Source: Aerococcaceae bacterium DSM 111176
GTDB taxonomy: Bacteria > Bacillota > Bacilli > Lactobacillales > Aerococcaceae
NCBI GenBank assembly: GCA_015863215.1
Contig: JACBXN010000056.1
Coordinates: 28,253 to 92,252 of the forward strand
Length of the DNA: 64,000 nt
Direction of reading: 5' to 3'
In this document: one piece after another, positions 18,696 to 28,648 of the stretch
Layout of the letters: every line of letters begins with the position of its first letter
How positions within the stretch are numbered: position 1 is the stretch's first letter
The notes under the pieces: model-generated
Seen by the model: the letters and a program-made list of their open reading frames with translations, nothing else
What the model was told of the DNA's origin: nothing
Database searches by the model: none
Program-made: the position numbers and the translations under genes

Positions 18696-19558
18696 ATTCT
18701 AAATACAGGCATCCTCTCTTTCTCACCATTTAACGATTGTATGACTTTCTTGACATAGTCACTGACGATATTTGATAAATACATATTTTTTTGATTATAC
18801 TCATAGGTATTTGAGAACATGTCAAATAAATTTCTCTTTATAATCTTAAATTCAGAACCTCTATTCAAATAAACAATTTCATCTACAAGAACTCTAAACG
18901 GTTCCATGAAATCACTTGCTAAATTGAATTCATTATATTGGTTTATGTGCTTAATACCTATTTGTGTTAAACAACCTGATTTACAAATCTCTCTGGCAAA
19001 CATACTCAAAATTAATGTATACCCATAATCTAAACCTGCATTAATATCTGTTATACTCGATCGCGTAAAATCATTACCGAATAATTTATTGAAATATATT
19101 CTTGCGGCATGGCCTTCTCGATTTGTGCGATCAGAGAACTCCACTTCTTCACTTAACTTAATTAGTGAAGAAGCTTTGTCCTCAAAACCCTGAATCTCAA
19201 GAAAAGTAGCTTGATTTAATATTTTTTGTTCTACAATATCCATCCAAACTAACTCTTTAGTGCCTTCAGTCCAATTTATTTGTTTTTGAATTTGTAAACT
19301 ACTGTCATGTCGCCCATAGTATGGCATTAACATACTCTTTGGTAGGCGTTTGGAATCACAAAATATCACCAAAATATTCATATCAGCTAATTTTTGTAAC
19401 AGCATATTTGTAATTGTTATGTCCGTTGTTTCTAATATAAGTGTTCCGATTTCAGATAAATGAATCATTTCATTTTGTTTTGCACTTCTATAATATAAAT
19501 GATTGTTTTTAAAGCTTAACTTTGAATGCGCATTTACTACTACGGTTCGCCAGCTCAT
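18692..19558 (-). CDS. cas1: CRISPR-associated endonuclease Cas1
   Basis: 288 aa, normal for type II. It begins [21 protein letters not shown]. Metal-site residues appear as Glu in [16 protein letters not shown], His in [16 protein letters not shown], and the acidic residues of [14 protein letters not shown]. It catalyses spacer integration at the leader-repeat junction. The ATG overlaps the cas9 stop in ATGA. Confidence 0.97.
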   Translation of the reverse strand: MSWRTVVVNAHSKLSFKNNHLYYRSAKQNEMIHLSEIGTLILETTDITITNMLLQKLADMNILVIFCDSKRLPKSMLMPYYGRHDSSLQIQKQINWTEGTKELVWMDIVEQKILNQATFLEIQGFEDKASSLIKLSEEVEFSDRTNREGHAARIYFNKLFGNDFTRSSITDINAGLDYGYTLILSMFAREICKSGCLTQIGIKHINQYNEFNLASDFMEPFRVLVDEIVYLNRGSEFKIIKRNLFDMFSNTYEYNQKNMYLSNIVSDYVKKVIQSLNGEKERMPVFRI

Positions 19559-22500
19559 GGTAAATCACCTAAATAAACTCGCGTCTCATAAAGACCAGTC
19601 ACTGATAAATAAATCAGTTTCGCATCCCAAATCTCTGTTATACTTCGATATCTTGCAGCTGTCAAAGTCTTTCCGAAGAATTTAAATGATTCAGACGCTC
19701 CAAAACTTGTAAACTTAAACAGATTAATTATTGATTCAATTTTTTCTTCTATACCTACATCAGTATTTTCTTTATATAAATCTATCAATTGAGATACATT
19801 TTTACTTTTATGTAAAAATGTATGTGAATATTGAATTATTTCACTAAAAATATTATCTATTAAGTCGATATTGTCATTAACGAACGAAGTGCTTTCTGGG
19901 TATTTAATTTCATCGTATTGGAGCATATGATAAACCATATCGACTAAATGCTCTGATAAAAGAAACTGGTTTCCTTTTTGAGCTTCGATATGACTAGCTA
20001 CAATCCTTCTCGTCCCATCTTCCCTTTCATACATAGTATATTTTGGCAACTTGATAATATTATCTGGATTTTTATACCCTTCTGCTTCAAGAAATTCAAT
20101 TGGATTAGCTTCAAAATCTTTTCTCTTATCAATATATAATCCATAAATTTCTTTTTTGTTATTGCCATGTGTGAATAACACGGTATAAGCTACCTTAGGA
20201 TACATATAGCCACCATATTTGGATGTGTCTAGCTTTCCTTTTATAGGTATTAATTTATTAGAATTTCCTTTTGGATATAAAGTTTCTTTAAATAATGTAC
20301 CTGACTGTATCTCTGGCTTCTTCACAATGTTCATCTGTTTCGAACTTAAGACCTGTTTGACTGTCTTAATATCTTCAGCTTTATCCCATAAGATTTCTCC
20401 ATGTTCAGAGACTAATCGATCGCTGTTTTTGAAAAACTTCATTATATTAGTCATAAAACGTTTTTTGTCAGTAGCTTTGTATTTAGAGACACTTCTATAG
20501 TATTTAAATTCCCCATATACAAACTCTCTTCTCAAGTCTGGATAAACTTTTAATAATTTGTTAGCAACTACAGCATTTAAGTACGCATCATGACCATGGT
20601 GATAATCATTAATTTCCCGTACTTTATAGATACCAAATTCTTTTCTAAACTGAGAAGTCAATGCAGACTTTAGAGTAACAATATCAACCAATTTCACTTC
20701 ATTTTCATCTTGAGTATTGAATCGTGTATCTAAAATATTAGCCACATGTTTAGTGATTTGCCGTGTTTCCACCAATTGACGTTTCAAGAATCGTTCTTTT
20801 TCCTTCTCGGATAGTCCCCCTCTCTCCGCTTTAGTTAAATTGGATAGCTTACGATCAGAAATCAAACCGGATTTATGTAAGCTTTCCCAGAATGTTTTTT
20901 GCTTATTGACAATATTAATACTTGGAACATTATCACTCATTCCTCGATTTTCCGAAGCACTCACTAATACTTTATTATCAATTGAATTATCAACCGTAAT
21001 ACTTTGAGGAATAATATGATCAATATCATAGTGAGATAGTTTATTAATGTCTAAGAACTCCCCTGTATACATATCTTTACCGTTTTGAAGGTAATATAAA
21101 TATAATCGGTCAGTTTGTAATGCCGCGTTCTCTACTGGGTATTCTTTCAGTAATTGACTACCAAATTCTTTTAGTCCTTCTTTTAATTTATTCAGACGTG
21201 CGTTAGATCTAGCACGTCCTTGTCCGGTAGTTTGATTCTCACGAGCCATTTCGACGACAATAGTTTTGGGAGCATATCCCATAATTTCAACAATTTCATC
21301 AACAATCTTTAATGATTGTAAGATCCCCTTTTTAATAGCGGGACTTCCTGCTAGATCCTCTACAATCTTTTTGTAATTATCTAGTTTTTCAATGTTTTGA
21401 TTGTCTGCAATAATTTGTTTGAAAGATAACAGATCATCATTAATTAATTGCATTAAATTGCGATTGGGATGCGAACTAACACCATCATCATTCATTAAAT
21501 AATCTAAAATTGATTTGTGACTCTCTTTATCTCGTATACCATCAATTAATTTTGCTGACAATCTCCCCCAACCAGTATAATGTTTACGTGCTAATTTTTT
21601 AATTTGCTTCTTAGTCAATACATCATTATACTTTTGCAATTGAGTTTGAAGCATATTCTTATCTTCAAAAACTGTGATTAAACGGATGATATCTTCGATC
21701 ATAACTGCATTTTCTTCATCATCAATAACTTCTTTGAGTCCATCAATTTTTATTAAATCATGATATGTAGAGTAATTGGAATTGAAACTATTTTCGATTC
21801 CTCTGATTTCTTGAACTTCCAAATTATATTCTTGTTCTAAAAATTCTTTCAGTTTTTTAATCGTAACCCGATTATTACGCTTGAATAAATTTTCGAAAAT
21901 TGCTTTTTTGACATCCCCAGAAAAACGATGTTGCATTCCACGTTCATCAATATAACTTACTTTTGTCAGCTCATTAAAAATTGTATATTTTTGATAAAGC
22001 AAGCTTCGTTTCGGTAATACTTTTTCATCAGGTAAGTACTGGCAACAATTAATTAAGTTATCAATAAAATCAATGGCTGATTTTTTACGGTCTACCACTT
22101 CATCAAAATTCCATGGCCTAATCGATTCATCACTATAACGCTCTAACCAAGAGAAGTTACTTTGTTCATCATTTTGTGTTAGTGGTCCAACATAATAGGG
22201 TATTCTAAATCTAAATATTTGTTCTATTTTATTTTTGTGTTCTAACAAAAATGGATAATATTGCCCTTGTTGAGCAATAATCGCACGTAGTTCATTTAAA
22301 TGTACTTGATGCGGAATACTTCCATTATAAAATGAACGTTGTTTTCTAAACAATTCTTCTCGGTCCATTTTATCTACAAAATAGTCATAGTCTGGTAAGC
22401 TTTTCAGCTCTTTATTGAGATATTTATAAAAATCTTCCTGAGTAGTTTTGCCGTCAATATAGCCTGCATAACCATTCTTTTTCTCGTTATTGAACATATC

Positions 22501-23544
22501 GAAGTATAACTCTGGGGTATGTTTACGAATTTGAGTTTTTAATCTTTGTAAGTCCTCGCCATGTTGCTCATAATAATCAATCATTCCATTTGATAAAGGT
22601 GCCTTTGTTTTAGATGTTGATTCTTTCAATATTCCCGATAATTCCATCGCATCATAAACCAATTTAATGCTATCAAAGACTTCGCGGTATTCGTCTCCTA
22701 TAACAGACAATAATTCTTCCAAATCGCTATCATACGTTTCTTTGGTCAGTTCAAGGTCTGTTTTTTCTTCTAGTTCAAAAACCTTCTTCATATTTGATTT
22801 TAGCCCTACTATTAATTTTATAAATTCACTAAAGTTATGTGTCGTTTTAAGTCCCAATATATATCGCATGTTTTCCGCTTTTTTACTACGCGATACTTTC
22901 CCAGTCAAAACGTTTTCAATCGCTGATAACTTGTCTTCGTCAATGTGTATACTTTCTTCAACTAAATTATTATATATTTCTATAAATTCACTGAAATTTT
23001 CTTTTAAGGAAATATTATCGGTATTAATTTCACCTTCAATCAAAAAGTGTCCGCGATATTTAATGATATGGTGCAGCGCTAAATAAACTAATCTTAGATC
23101 TGCTTTTTCGTTACTATCTGCTAAATGTTTTCTTAAATGATAAATAGTAGGGAAATTATTATGGTAGTTAACTTCATCTTCAATGGTTCCAAAAATGGGG
23201 TATTTTGAATTTGATTTATCTTCAGGCACATAAAAACTTTCCGAAAGTCTAAATAGAAAATTTTCATCTAACGCATTTAATTCATCTTGAAAAATTTCTT
23301 GTAAATACTTAATTCGATTTTTACGTCTTCTTAATCGACGTCTGGTCGTTCTTTTCATACGAGTAGCTTCTGCAGTTTCACCACTATCAAACAGCCTAAC
23401 ACCCCAGAAATTTTTCTTAATTCTTTTTTTATCTGTATTTCCTAAAACTTTCATATTTTTTCGAACTAATTTTAAATCATCTGTCATTACAGCCCAACCA
23501 ACAGAATTCGTTCCAATATCCAAACCAATAGAATACGCTTTCAT
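19555..23544 (-). CDS. cas9: CRISPR-associated endonuclease Cas9 (type II-A)
   Basis: 1329 aa from ATG 23544, which has GGAGG 8 bp upstream; an in-frame TTG at 23559 would include that site. Domain order is as in SpCas9: RuvC-I ([13 protein letters not shown], Asp9), Arg-rich bridge helix ([19 protein letters not shown]), REC lobe, RuvC-II ([11 protein letters not shown], Glu765), HNH (DIDHIIPQS, His843, with ENRGMSDN), RuvC-III ([13 protein letters not shown], His983 and Asp986), then WED/PI. All catalytic residues are kept, so both strands should be cut. The part after Asp986 is about 39 aa shorter than in SpCas9. Its last 60 residues align without gaps, and the PAM-reading positions differ: Ala1296 for Arg1333, Arg1298 for Arg1335, Arg1300 for Thr1337. 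Confidence 0.98.
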   Translation of the reverse strand: MKAYSIGLDIGTNSVGWAVMTDDLKLVRKNMKVLGNTDKKRIKKNFWGVRLFDSGETAEATRMKRTTRRRLRRRKNRIKYLQEIFQDELNALDENFLFRLSESFYVPEDKSNSKYPIFGTIEDEVNYHNNFPTIYHLRKHLADSNEKADLRLVYLALHHIIKYRGHFLIEGEINTDNISLKENFSEFIEIYNNLVEESIHIDEDKLSAIENVLTGKVSRSKKAENMRYILGLKTTHNFSEFIKLIVGLKSNMKKVFELEEKTDLELTKETYDSDLEELLSVIGDEYREVFDSIKLVYDAMELSGILKESTSKTKAPLSNGMIDYYEQHGEDLQRLKTQIRKHTPELYFDMFNNEKKNGYAGYIDGKTTQEDFYKYLNKELKSLPDYDYFVDKMDREELFRKQRSFYNGSIPHQVHLNELRAIIAQQGQYYPFLLEHKNKIEQIFRFRIPYYVGPLTQNDEQSNFSWLERYSDESIRPWNFDEVVDRKKSAIDFIDNLINCCQYLPDEKVLPKRSLLYQKYTIFNELTKVSYIDERGMQHRFSGDVKKAIFENLFKRNNRVTIKKLKEFLEQEYNLEVQEIRGIENSFNSNYSTYHDLIKIDGLKEVIDDEENAVMIEDIIRLITVFEDKNMLQTQLQKYNDVLTKKQIKKLARKHYTGWGRLSAKLIDGIRDKESHKSILDYLMNDDGVSSHPNRNLMQLINDDLLSFKQIIADNQNIEKLDNYKKIVEDLAGSPAIKKGILQSLKIVDEIVEIMGYAPKTIVVEMARENQTTGQGRARSNARLNKLKEGLKEFGSQLLKEYPVENAALQTDRLYLYYLQNGKDMYTGEFLDINKLSHYDIDHIIPQSITVDNSIDNKVLVSASENRGMSDNVPSINIVNKQKTFWESLHKSGLISDRKLSNLTKAERGGLSEKEKERFLKRQLVETRQITKHVANILDTRFNTQDENEVKLVDIVTLKSALTSQFRKEFGIYKVREINDYHHGHDAYLNAVVANKLLKVYPDLRREFVYGEFKYYRSVSKYKATDKKRFMTNIMKFFKNSDRLVSEHGEILWDKAEDIKTVKQVLSSKQMNIVKKPEIQSGTLFKETLYPKGNSNKLIPIKGKLDTSKYGGYMYPKVAYTVLFTHGNNKKEIYGLYIDKRKDFEANPIEFLEAEGYKNPDNIIKLPKYTMYEREDGTRRIVASHIEAQKGNQFLLSEHLVDMVYHMLQYDEIKYPESTSFVNDNIDLIDNIFSEIIQYSHTFLHKSKNVSQLIDLYKENTDVGIEEKIESIINLFKFTSFGASESFKFFGKTLTAARYRSITEIWDAKLIYLSVTGLYETRVYLGDLP

Positions 23545-23562
23545 TTTTTCATCCTCCAAGTC

Positions 23563-23611
23563 TTGATTTAATTTAATTGTTTGTTATAATGAATGTGTTG
23601 TTACCATTCAA
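23563..23611. promoter_or_regulatory. Overlapping divergent promoters of tracrRNA (+) and cas9 (-)
   Basis: Plus strand: TTGATT (23563-23568), 16 bp, TATAAT (23585-23590), start near 23597, giving tracrRNA. Minus strand: TTGAAT (23606-23611), 17 bp, TATAAC (23583-23588), start near 23576, giving the cas operon. The two -10 boxes share 23585-23588, and the cas9 -35 lies inside the tracrRNA anti-repeat. The tracrRNA -35 falls in the cas9 5' UTR. Both promoters are predictions from sequence. Confidence 0.65.
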
Positions 23612-23687
23612 AACAACATAGCAAGTTAAAATAAGGCTTTGACCGTTATCAACTTGTAAAAGTGGCGCTGTCTCGGCGCTTTTTTTA
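23597..23687 (+). ncRNA. tracrRNA
   Basis: The anti-repeat (about 23600-23638, containing ACCATTCAAAACAACATAG) is complementary to the CRISPR repeat. It is followed by GCAAGTTAAAATAAGGC, the nexus, AACTTGTAAAAGT (stem-loop 2) and a terminal hairpin GCGCTG-TCT-CGGCGC (23665-23679) with T7. Order and sequence are nearly those of S. pyogenes tracrRNA. It lies divergent from and directly upstream of cas9. A transcript of about 90 nt is expected; I saw no promoter for a longer form. Confidence 0.94.
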
Positions 23688-23784
23688 TTTCTTAAATATA
23701 AGTATACACTATATTAAAAAAATATCATATTTCTTAAATATAAGTATACACTATATTTAATGAAATATGATATTTTTTTAATAT
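23687..23784. repeat. Direct and inverted repeats past the tracrRNA terminator
   Basis: A 29-bp direct repeat lies at 23687-23715 and 23729-23757 (begins ATTTCTTAAATATAAG, 42-bp period, identical). A 23-bp perfect inverted repeat joins 23711-23733 with 23762-23784. The region is extremely AT-rich. No gene is seen. It may be the remains of an insertion or a regulatory/structural element at the edge of the cas locus. Confidence 0.7.
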
Positions 23785-23797
23785 TTTTGTTATAAAA

Positions 23798-23829
23798 AAC
23801 ACAAACTGACTAACAGCTTGTGTTTTTTT
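23798..23829 (+). terminator. Terminator-like hairpin before the AEC gene
   Basis: AACACAA (23798-23804) pairs with TTGTGTT (23818-23824), with an inner CTG/CAG, followed by T-rich sequence. It could stop read-through from the tracrRNA side. A-rich sequence on the other flank would let it act on both strands. Confidence 0.65.
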
Positions 23830-23908
23830 ATTGCGTCTATTTTCCAAATGGAATTCCTGCTCCCAATATGATAGACTCCTATTATTATGCGATGAAAGGA
23901 GTGCAACT

Positions 23909-24829
23909 TTGGCACTATCAAATTTCTTACAAATGCTAGATATTCAACTCACACTCGTATTATTTCTCTTTATAGGTATCTTATGTTACCAATTCAAAAT
24001 AATTACCGATGAATCAAGACCAAGCTTTATGAAATTATTACTCAACATCTTCTTACCCATCATGGTCTTCAATTCATTCAGTAAAATCACCATCGAATTA
24101 CTACAATTAAGTCTAATAGCCGTTGTAGTCGGAACAATCATTTATATCATTATCGCTGTTATTTCACCCTTATTATATAAAAAGTATAACAGTGACAAGC
24201 GCCCGATTTTGGAATATGCCACATTAGTAAATAATGCCGGCTTCGCTGGTTTGCCTTTAGTAACTTCGATCTTTGGTGACGCTGGCGCTATCATCGGTTC
24301 CGTTTATTTAGTTCCCCACCGCATCTTCACTTGGACGGTTGGTTTACAAATTTATGAACGTTCTTCTGAAACGAATATTAAAGATGCTTTTATCAAACTG
24401 ATGAAGAATCCTTCTATTATAGCGGTTGTCTTAGGTTTAGTACGTGGTTTACTTTCAATTCCACTACCGGATTTTATGGACCGTGGTTTTGCCTCAATTG
24501 CTAGTGCAGTTCAGCCGATGGCAATGATTGTGATTGGTTCCGTGATCGCAAAAGTCGATTATAAATCGTTAATCGAACCCGGTATTATTAAATACTGTGT
24601 TATCCGTTTAATCGTTATCCCTTTAATTGTGTTAGGTGTCATGAAATTATTGCAAATGGATCCTGTTTTAACCGGGGTTGTGACCATTATGGCAGGTATG
24701 CCTGCTGGTACACCAACACCCATTTTAGCAGCTCAATATGATTTAAATGTCCCCTTTGCGGCTAAGCTTACTTTTGTTTCGATTATGTTATCGGTGATAA
24801 CAAGTCCAATTCTAATGTTATTTGTTTAG
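23909..24829 (+). CDS. AEC-family (auxin efflux carrier-like) transporter
   Basis: I start at TTG 23909 (306 aa), 7 bp after AAGGAG; the longer open frame upstream is polar and has no ribosome site. The protein is very hydrophobic with about ten membrane segments. It has the family features NNAGFAGLPLVTSIFGDAGA, VQPMAMIVIGSVIAK and MAGMPAGTPTPILAAQYD. Bacterial members move small organic acids or similar compounds, but the substrate cannot be read. It is followed after 9 bp by a metallo-hydrolase, so they form an operon. Confidence 0.85.
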   Translation: MALSNFLQMLDIQLTLVLFLFIGILCYQFKIITDESRPSFMKLLLNIFLPIMVFNSFSKITIELLQLSLIAVVVGTIIYIIIAVISPLLYKKYNSDKRPILEYATLVNNAGFAGLPLVTSIFGDAGAIIGSVYLVPHRIFTWTVGLQIYERSSETNIKDAFIKLMKNPSIIAVVLGLVRGLLSIPLPDFMDRGFASIASAVQPMAMIVIGSVIAKVDYKSLIEPGIIKYCVIRLIVIPLIVLGVMKLLQMDPVLTGVVTIMAGMPAGTPTPILAAQYDLNVPFAAKLTFVSIMLSVITSPILMLFV

Positions 24830-24838
24830 AGGTGTAAT

Positions 24839-25672
24839 ATGTCTATTTATAAAGCAGAAAAAGTAACCAAAAATATTACGCGCATCATCATGCCCTATGT
24901 TTGTTTCTATTACGTCGAAGGAACTGAACGTGGTTTACTCATTGATAATGGTTGGGGATATGATGATTTACGTCCCGTGATTGATGAAATTGCGACCAAA
25001 GAATATGACGTTTTACTCACTCATGGCCATCCTGATCATGCTGGTGCAACAAATCAATTTAGTGACAAACGCGTTTATCTAAATCACAAGGACCAAAAAA
25101 TGTTTGATCGTTCTTGTAGTGAACCTACGCGTCGTTTTCTTTTAAAGAATCATTTTGAAAAGCACGCCATGGATTTTGACAGAGATTTAATGAGTCCCAT
25201 TTATCAAGGGGGCTTTACTGATTTGTCTGACGGACAAGTGTTTGATTTAGGCAGTTACACACTCGAACTCATTGAAGTTCCCGGTCATACACCGGGTATT
25301 ATGACAGTCCTATTTAAAGAGAACCGGTTGTTATTAGCGGGTGACGCTTGTTTTAATCCAATTTCTCTCAATAATCAATCGAGTTTATCTGTCGAATCGC
25401 TTTATGAATCCATTCCTAAATTATTCCCCTATTTAAGAGACGTCGATTTGGTTTTAACGAACCATAATGGCTATGATGCGCCAATTGACGTAGTCTACGC
25501 GAGTCATTATTTGGCTGGAGAAATTTTAAAAGGGAATGATGACAAAGTTCGTATCAAAGAAGATAGTAATTGGTTAATCGCTCGACATAAAGATCAGAGT
25601 AAATTGTCTGATATAGCAGAAACAGCCAATATTTACTATTACCCACATCGCATTTATAAGTCTGAAGAATAA
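24839..25672 (+). CDS. MBL-fold metallo-hydrolase
   Basis: 277 aa metallo-beta-lactamase fold. The metal site THGHPDHAG (HxHxDH), then EVPGHTPGI, LLAGDACF and a later TNHNGYD supply the usual ligands for a dinuclear zinc or iron site. The substrate is unknown; glyoxalase-II-like thioester hydrolysis is only one option. AGAGGTG precedes ATG 24839. It is co-transcribed with the AEC transporter and ends at a strong shared terminator. Confidence 0.85.
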   Translation: MSIYKAEKVTKNITRIIMPYVCFYYVEGTERGLLIDNGWGYDDLRPVIDEIATKEYDVLLTHGHPDHAGATNQFSDKRVYLNHKDQKMFDRSCSEPTRRFLLKNHFEKHAMDFDRDLMSPIYQGGFTDLSDGQVFDLGSYTLELIEVPGHTPGIMTVLFKENRLLLAGDACFNPISLNNQSSLSVESLYESIPKLFPYLRDVDLVLTNHNGYDAPIDVVYASHYLAGEILKGNDDKVRIKEDSNWLIARHKDQSKLSDIAETANIYYYPHRIYKSEE

Positions 25673-25691
25673 AATATACTTCTAAACTCAA

Positions 25692-25743
25692 ATAAAAACG
25701 CCTAATACAGTGTCTACAAACACTAATATTAGGCGTTTTTTTG
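25692..25743. terminator. Bidirectional terminator between the MBL gene and adhE
   Basis: AACGCCTAATA pairs with TATTAGGCGTT, with an inner AGTGT/ACACT stem. T7 follows on the plus strand and a T-run on the minus strand, so it serves both converging genes. Confidence 0.9.
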
Positions 25744-25780
25744 TATCTGCGTTTTTCTACACCATACTTTTTAAAAAGTA

Positions 25781-28417
25781 TTAGTATTTAATGCGTCCTG
25801 GATTCTCGCCGTATCCTAAGTATGAGTCGTGAAGAATTTCTTCTAAATCACTTACTACTGCTAGGCGTGGGTTGACCGGTGTACATTGGTCTTCATAGGC
25901 TAGGTATGCGAGGTCTGAGGCTTTTTCGTCCCATTCTTTTTTGTCGATACCTTGAGCTTTAAAGTTCATTTCAATACCTACTTTTTCACCTAATTCAAAT
26001 ACCGCTTTGGCTAGTGAAGCGACACCTTCTTCTGGTGTTGATGCTGGTAGGCCGAGTAAGTTTGCGACTGTTTGGTAGCGAACGTCTGCGTCATAGTAAT
26101 TGTATTTAGGCCAGTTTGATAATTTAGCTGGTTTTGTCCCATTGTAGCGGATGACATATGGTAATAAGATGGCGTTAGTGCGTCCGTGAACGGTATGGAA
26201 CTGTCCACCGATTTTGTGTGCCATTGAGTGAGAAATACCTAAGAAGGCATTACCAAAGGCCATACCTGCAATTGTTGAGGCATGATGCATATTTTCTCGT
26301 GCTTCGTAGTCACAGTCTTTGACAGACGCTTCCAAGTTTTCAAAGACCATTTGAATAGCTTGTAGGGCTAATCCATCGGTATATGGACTGGCCATTACTG
26401 ATACATAGGCTTCTAGCGCGTGTGTTAAGACGTCCATACCTGTATCTGCTGCAACTGACGCTGGAACAGACATGACAAGAGCTGGGTCAATAATCGCAAT
26501 ACTTGGTAGTAAAGCGTAGTCTGCTAGTGGGTATTTCATATTGTTTTCTTTATCTGAGATAACCGCAAATGGTGTTACTTCAGCACCAGTACCTGATGTT
26601 GTTGGAATCGCGATAAATTTCGCTTTTTCTCCTAAGCTTGGGAATTTGAAGGCACGCTTACGGATGTCCATGAATTTTTGAACTAAGTCTCTAAAGTCTA
26701 CTTCTGGTCTTTCATAGAATAACCACATGACTTTAGCAGCGTCAATCGGTGAACCTCCACCTAGTGCAATAATTGTATCCGGTTCGAAATTCTTCATAAT
26801 CTCTGCACCACGGCGTACGGTTGTAATATCTGGGTCTGCTTCGACATCAAAGAACACTTCAATATCCACATGATTATTTCGTGCATAGAGTTGATCTGTT
26901 ACTTTTTTAACATAACCTAATTTCCACATTGTCTTATCTGTGATAATCATTGCTCTATTTACATTATATGATTCTTTGAGGTATTGAATCGAATCGCGTT
27001 CAAAGTAAACTTTACGCGGTATTTTAAACCATTGCATATTATTTCTCCTCTTACCGACTTTTTTCACATTTAATAAGTGTTTAGCTGTTACGTTTTCACC
27101 TACAGAGTTACGTCCATAAGAACCGCAACCTAATGTTAATGATGGCTCGAATGCATTATATACATCCCCAATTCCCCCGAATGTTGATGGTGAATTCCAA
27201 ATAATACGCATAACATTGACTCTTTCACCAAACTCATCTACGAGCGCTTTATCATTTGTATGGATCGCTGCTGAGTGACCGAGTCCATCAAAGTTAACAA
27301 TGTCTGCTGATTTTTGAAGACCTTCTTCTCTTGAATGAACTTTAATTAGTGGTAAAATTGGTGCTAAAATTTCTCTCGTTAATGGCTCTACTTCACCAAT
27401 CTCTGATAATTCTACTAATAATAATCCTGTTTTTTCAGGCACTTCAAACCCAGCTTCTTTAGCAATCCAAGTCGCTGATTTCCCAACCATTCCAGCATTG
27501 AGTTTTGCTCCGGCACAGTTTTCACTATGTGCTTTTACACCGAAACTAAATTCTTCTAGTTTTGCTTTTTGAGCAGCATTTAAAATAACAGCATGATATG
27601 ACTCGAATTCTTTTACTACGTCATCATAAATTTCAGCGTCGATAACAATTGACTCTTCTGAAGCACAAATCATTCCATTATCAAATGTACGACTGAGTAC
27701 AATATCGTGTACTGCTTGTTTGATATTTGCTGTTTTTTCAATATATGCTGGTACATTCCCTGCCCCAACACCTAACGCTGGTTTTCCACATGAATAGGCT
27801 GAACGAACCATCGCATTACCACCTGTTGCTAAAATTGACGCTACCCCATCATGGTTCATTAAAGCGTCTGTTGCTTCCATTGAAACTTGTGGTACCCATT
27901 GAATACAGTCTTCAGGTGCACCTGCTTTAACAGCAGCATCTCGAACAATTTCAGCTGCATGTTTCGAACATTCAAACGCCGATGGATGGAATGAGAAGAT
28001 AATCGGATTACGTGTTTTCAATGCAATCAATGATTTAAAAATAACGGTTGAAGTTGGATTCGTTGTTGGAATTAAACCAGCAAGAACACCAAGCGGTTCT
28101 GCGATATAAGTTAATCCTTTAATCTCATCCTCTTCGATAATACCGACGGTTTTCATTCCTCTCATTGAATTGGTTACATGTTCACAAGAGAATAAGTTTT
28201 TCGTTGCTTTATCTTCGAAGACACCGCGTTTAGTTTCTTCTACTGCATGTTTAGCTAAGATACCATGTGCATCTAATGCTTGAACTGATGATTTAGCGAC
28301 AATGTAGTCTATTTTTTCCTGATCATAATTTTGATAGGCATCGAGTGCCTTTAATCCCTTTTGAACAAGTTCATCAATCATAACTTGAACTTCTCCGTGG
28401 TCAGTTTTGTTAGTCAT
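25781..28417 (-). CDS. adhE: Bifunctional acetaldehyde-CoA / alcohol dehydrogenase
   Basis: 878 aa, full AdhE length. The N-terminal aldehyde dehydrogenase half has the catalytic cysteine in DNGMICASEESIV. The C-terminal iron-dependent alcohol dehydrogenase half has IALGGGSPIDAAKVMW, PTTSGTGAEVTPFAVI and the metal-binding HALEAYVS and SHSMAHKIGGQFHTVHGRTNA. It turns acetyl-CoA into ethanol and recycles NADH in fermentation. ATG 28417 has GGGGGAG upstream. The promoter carries Rex-like and cre-like sites, so redox and carbon control are likely. Confidence 0.97.
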   Translation of the reverse strand: MTNKTDHGEVQVMIDELVQKGLKALDAYQNYDQEKIDYIVAKSSVQALDAHGILAKHAVEETKRGVFEDKATKNLFSCEHVTNSMRGMKTVGIIEEDEIKGLTYIAEPLGVLAGLIPTTNPTSTVIFKSLIALKTRNPIIFSFHPSAFECSKHAAEIVRDAAVKAGAPEDCIQWVPQVSMEATDALMNHDGVASILATGGNAMVRSAYSCGKPALGVGAGNVPAYIEKTANIKQAVHDIVLSRTFDNGMICASEESIVIDAEIYDDVVKEFESYHAVILNAAQKAKLEEFSFGVKAHSENCAGAKLNAGMVGKSATWIAKEAGFEVPEKTGLLLVELSEIGEVEPLTREILAPILPLIKVHSREEGLQKSADIVNFDGLGHSAAIHTNDKALVDEFGERVNVMRIIWNSPSTFGGIGDVYNAFEPSLTLGCGSYGRNSVGENVTAKHLLNVKKVGKRRNNMQWFKIPRKVYFERDSIQYLKESYNVNRAMIITDKTMWKLGYVKKVTDQLYARNNHVDIEVFFDVEADPDITTVRRGAEIMKNFEPDTIIALGGGSPIDAAKVMWLFYERPEVDFRDLVQKFMDIRKRAFKFPSLGEKAKFIAIPTTSGTGAEVTPFAVISDKENNMKYPLADYALLPSIAIIDPALVMSVPASVAADTGMDVLTHALEAYVSVMASPYTDGLALQAIQMVFENLEASVKDCDYEARENMHHASTIAGMAFGNAFLGISHSMAHKIGGQFHTVHGRTNAILLPYVIRYNGTKPAKLSNWPKYNYYDADVRYQTVANLLGLPASTPEEGVASLAKAVFELGEKVGIEMNFKAQGIDKKEWDEKASDLAYLAYEDQCTPVNPRLAVVSDLEEILHDSYLGYGENPGRIKY

Positions 28418-28447
28418 TTTTAACTCCCCCTTTTTTTTTACAAATTA

Positions 28448-28575
28448 ATAATACAACGAAAATAGATAAAAGTAAATAGATTTCGTGAAGTTTTTCACAT
28501 TATTTTTTACAAAGAAACCTTGATTTTATCATTTCTTGTTATGAAAACGCTTACTTCATGATAAATATTTCACAA
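28448..28575 (-). promoter_or_regulatory. adhE promoter with Rex and cre sites
   Basis: Minus strand TTTACT (28471-28476), 17 bp, TATTAT (28448-28453). A Rex-type operator lies just upstream at 28483-28500 (GTGAA-GTTT-TTCAC core). A weaker one is at 28558-28575 (AAATATTTCACAA half matches; three mismatches to TTGTGAAATATTTCACAA). A cre-like site TGAAAACGCTTACT is at 28542-28555, one mismatch from consensus. The layout fits NADH/NAD sensing by Rex plus CcpA control. Confidence 0.6.
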
Positions 28576-28648
28576 ACTTTACGAAGGATTCCCTTGTCTT
28601 CAATAATGCAATAATTATATAATGGATATTTGAGAGGTGATGTTAATT

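Noticed and set aside
23545..23559. TTG start five codons upstream for Cas9
   Set aside because: The TTG overlaps the GGAGG ribosome site that serves ATG 23544, and [11 protein letters not shown] matches the family N-terminus.
23545..23597. A longer tracrRNA form that could guide Cas9 to its own promoter, as in S. pyogenes
   Set aside because: I saw no second promoter upstream of the short one and could not recognise a matching target; not claimed.
23831..23908. 26-codon N-terminal extension of the AEC transporter
   Set aside because: The extension is polar with no ribosome site, while TTG 23909 follows AAGGAG at the right distance and begins near the first membrane helix.
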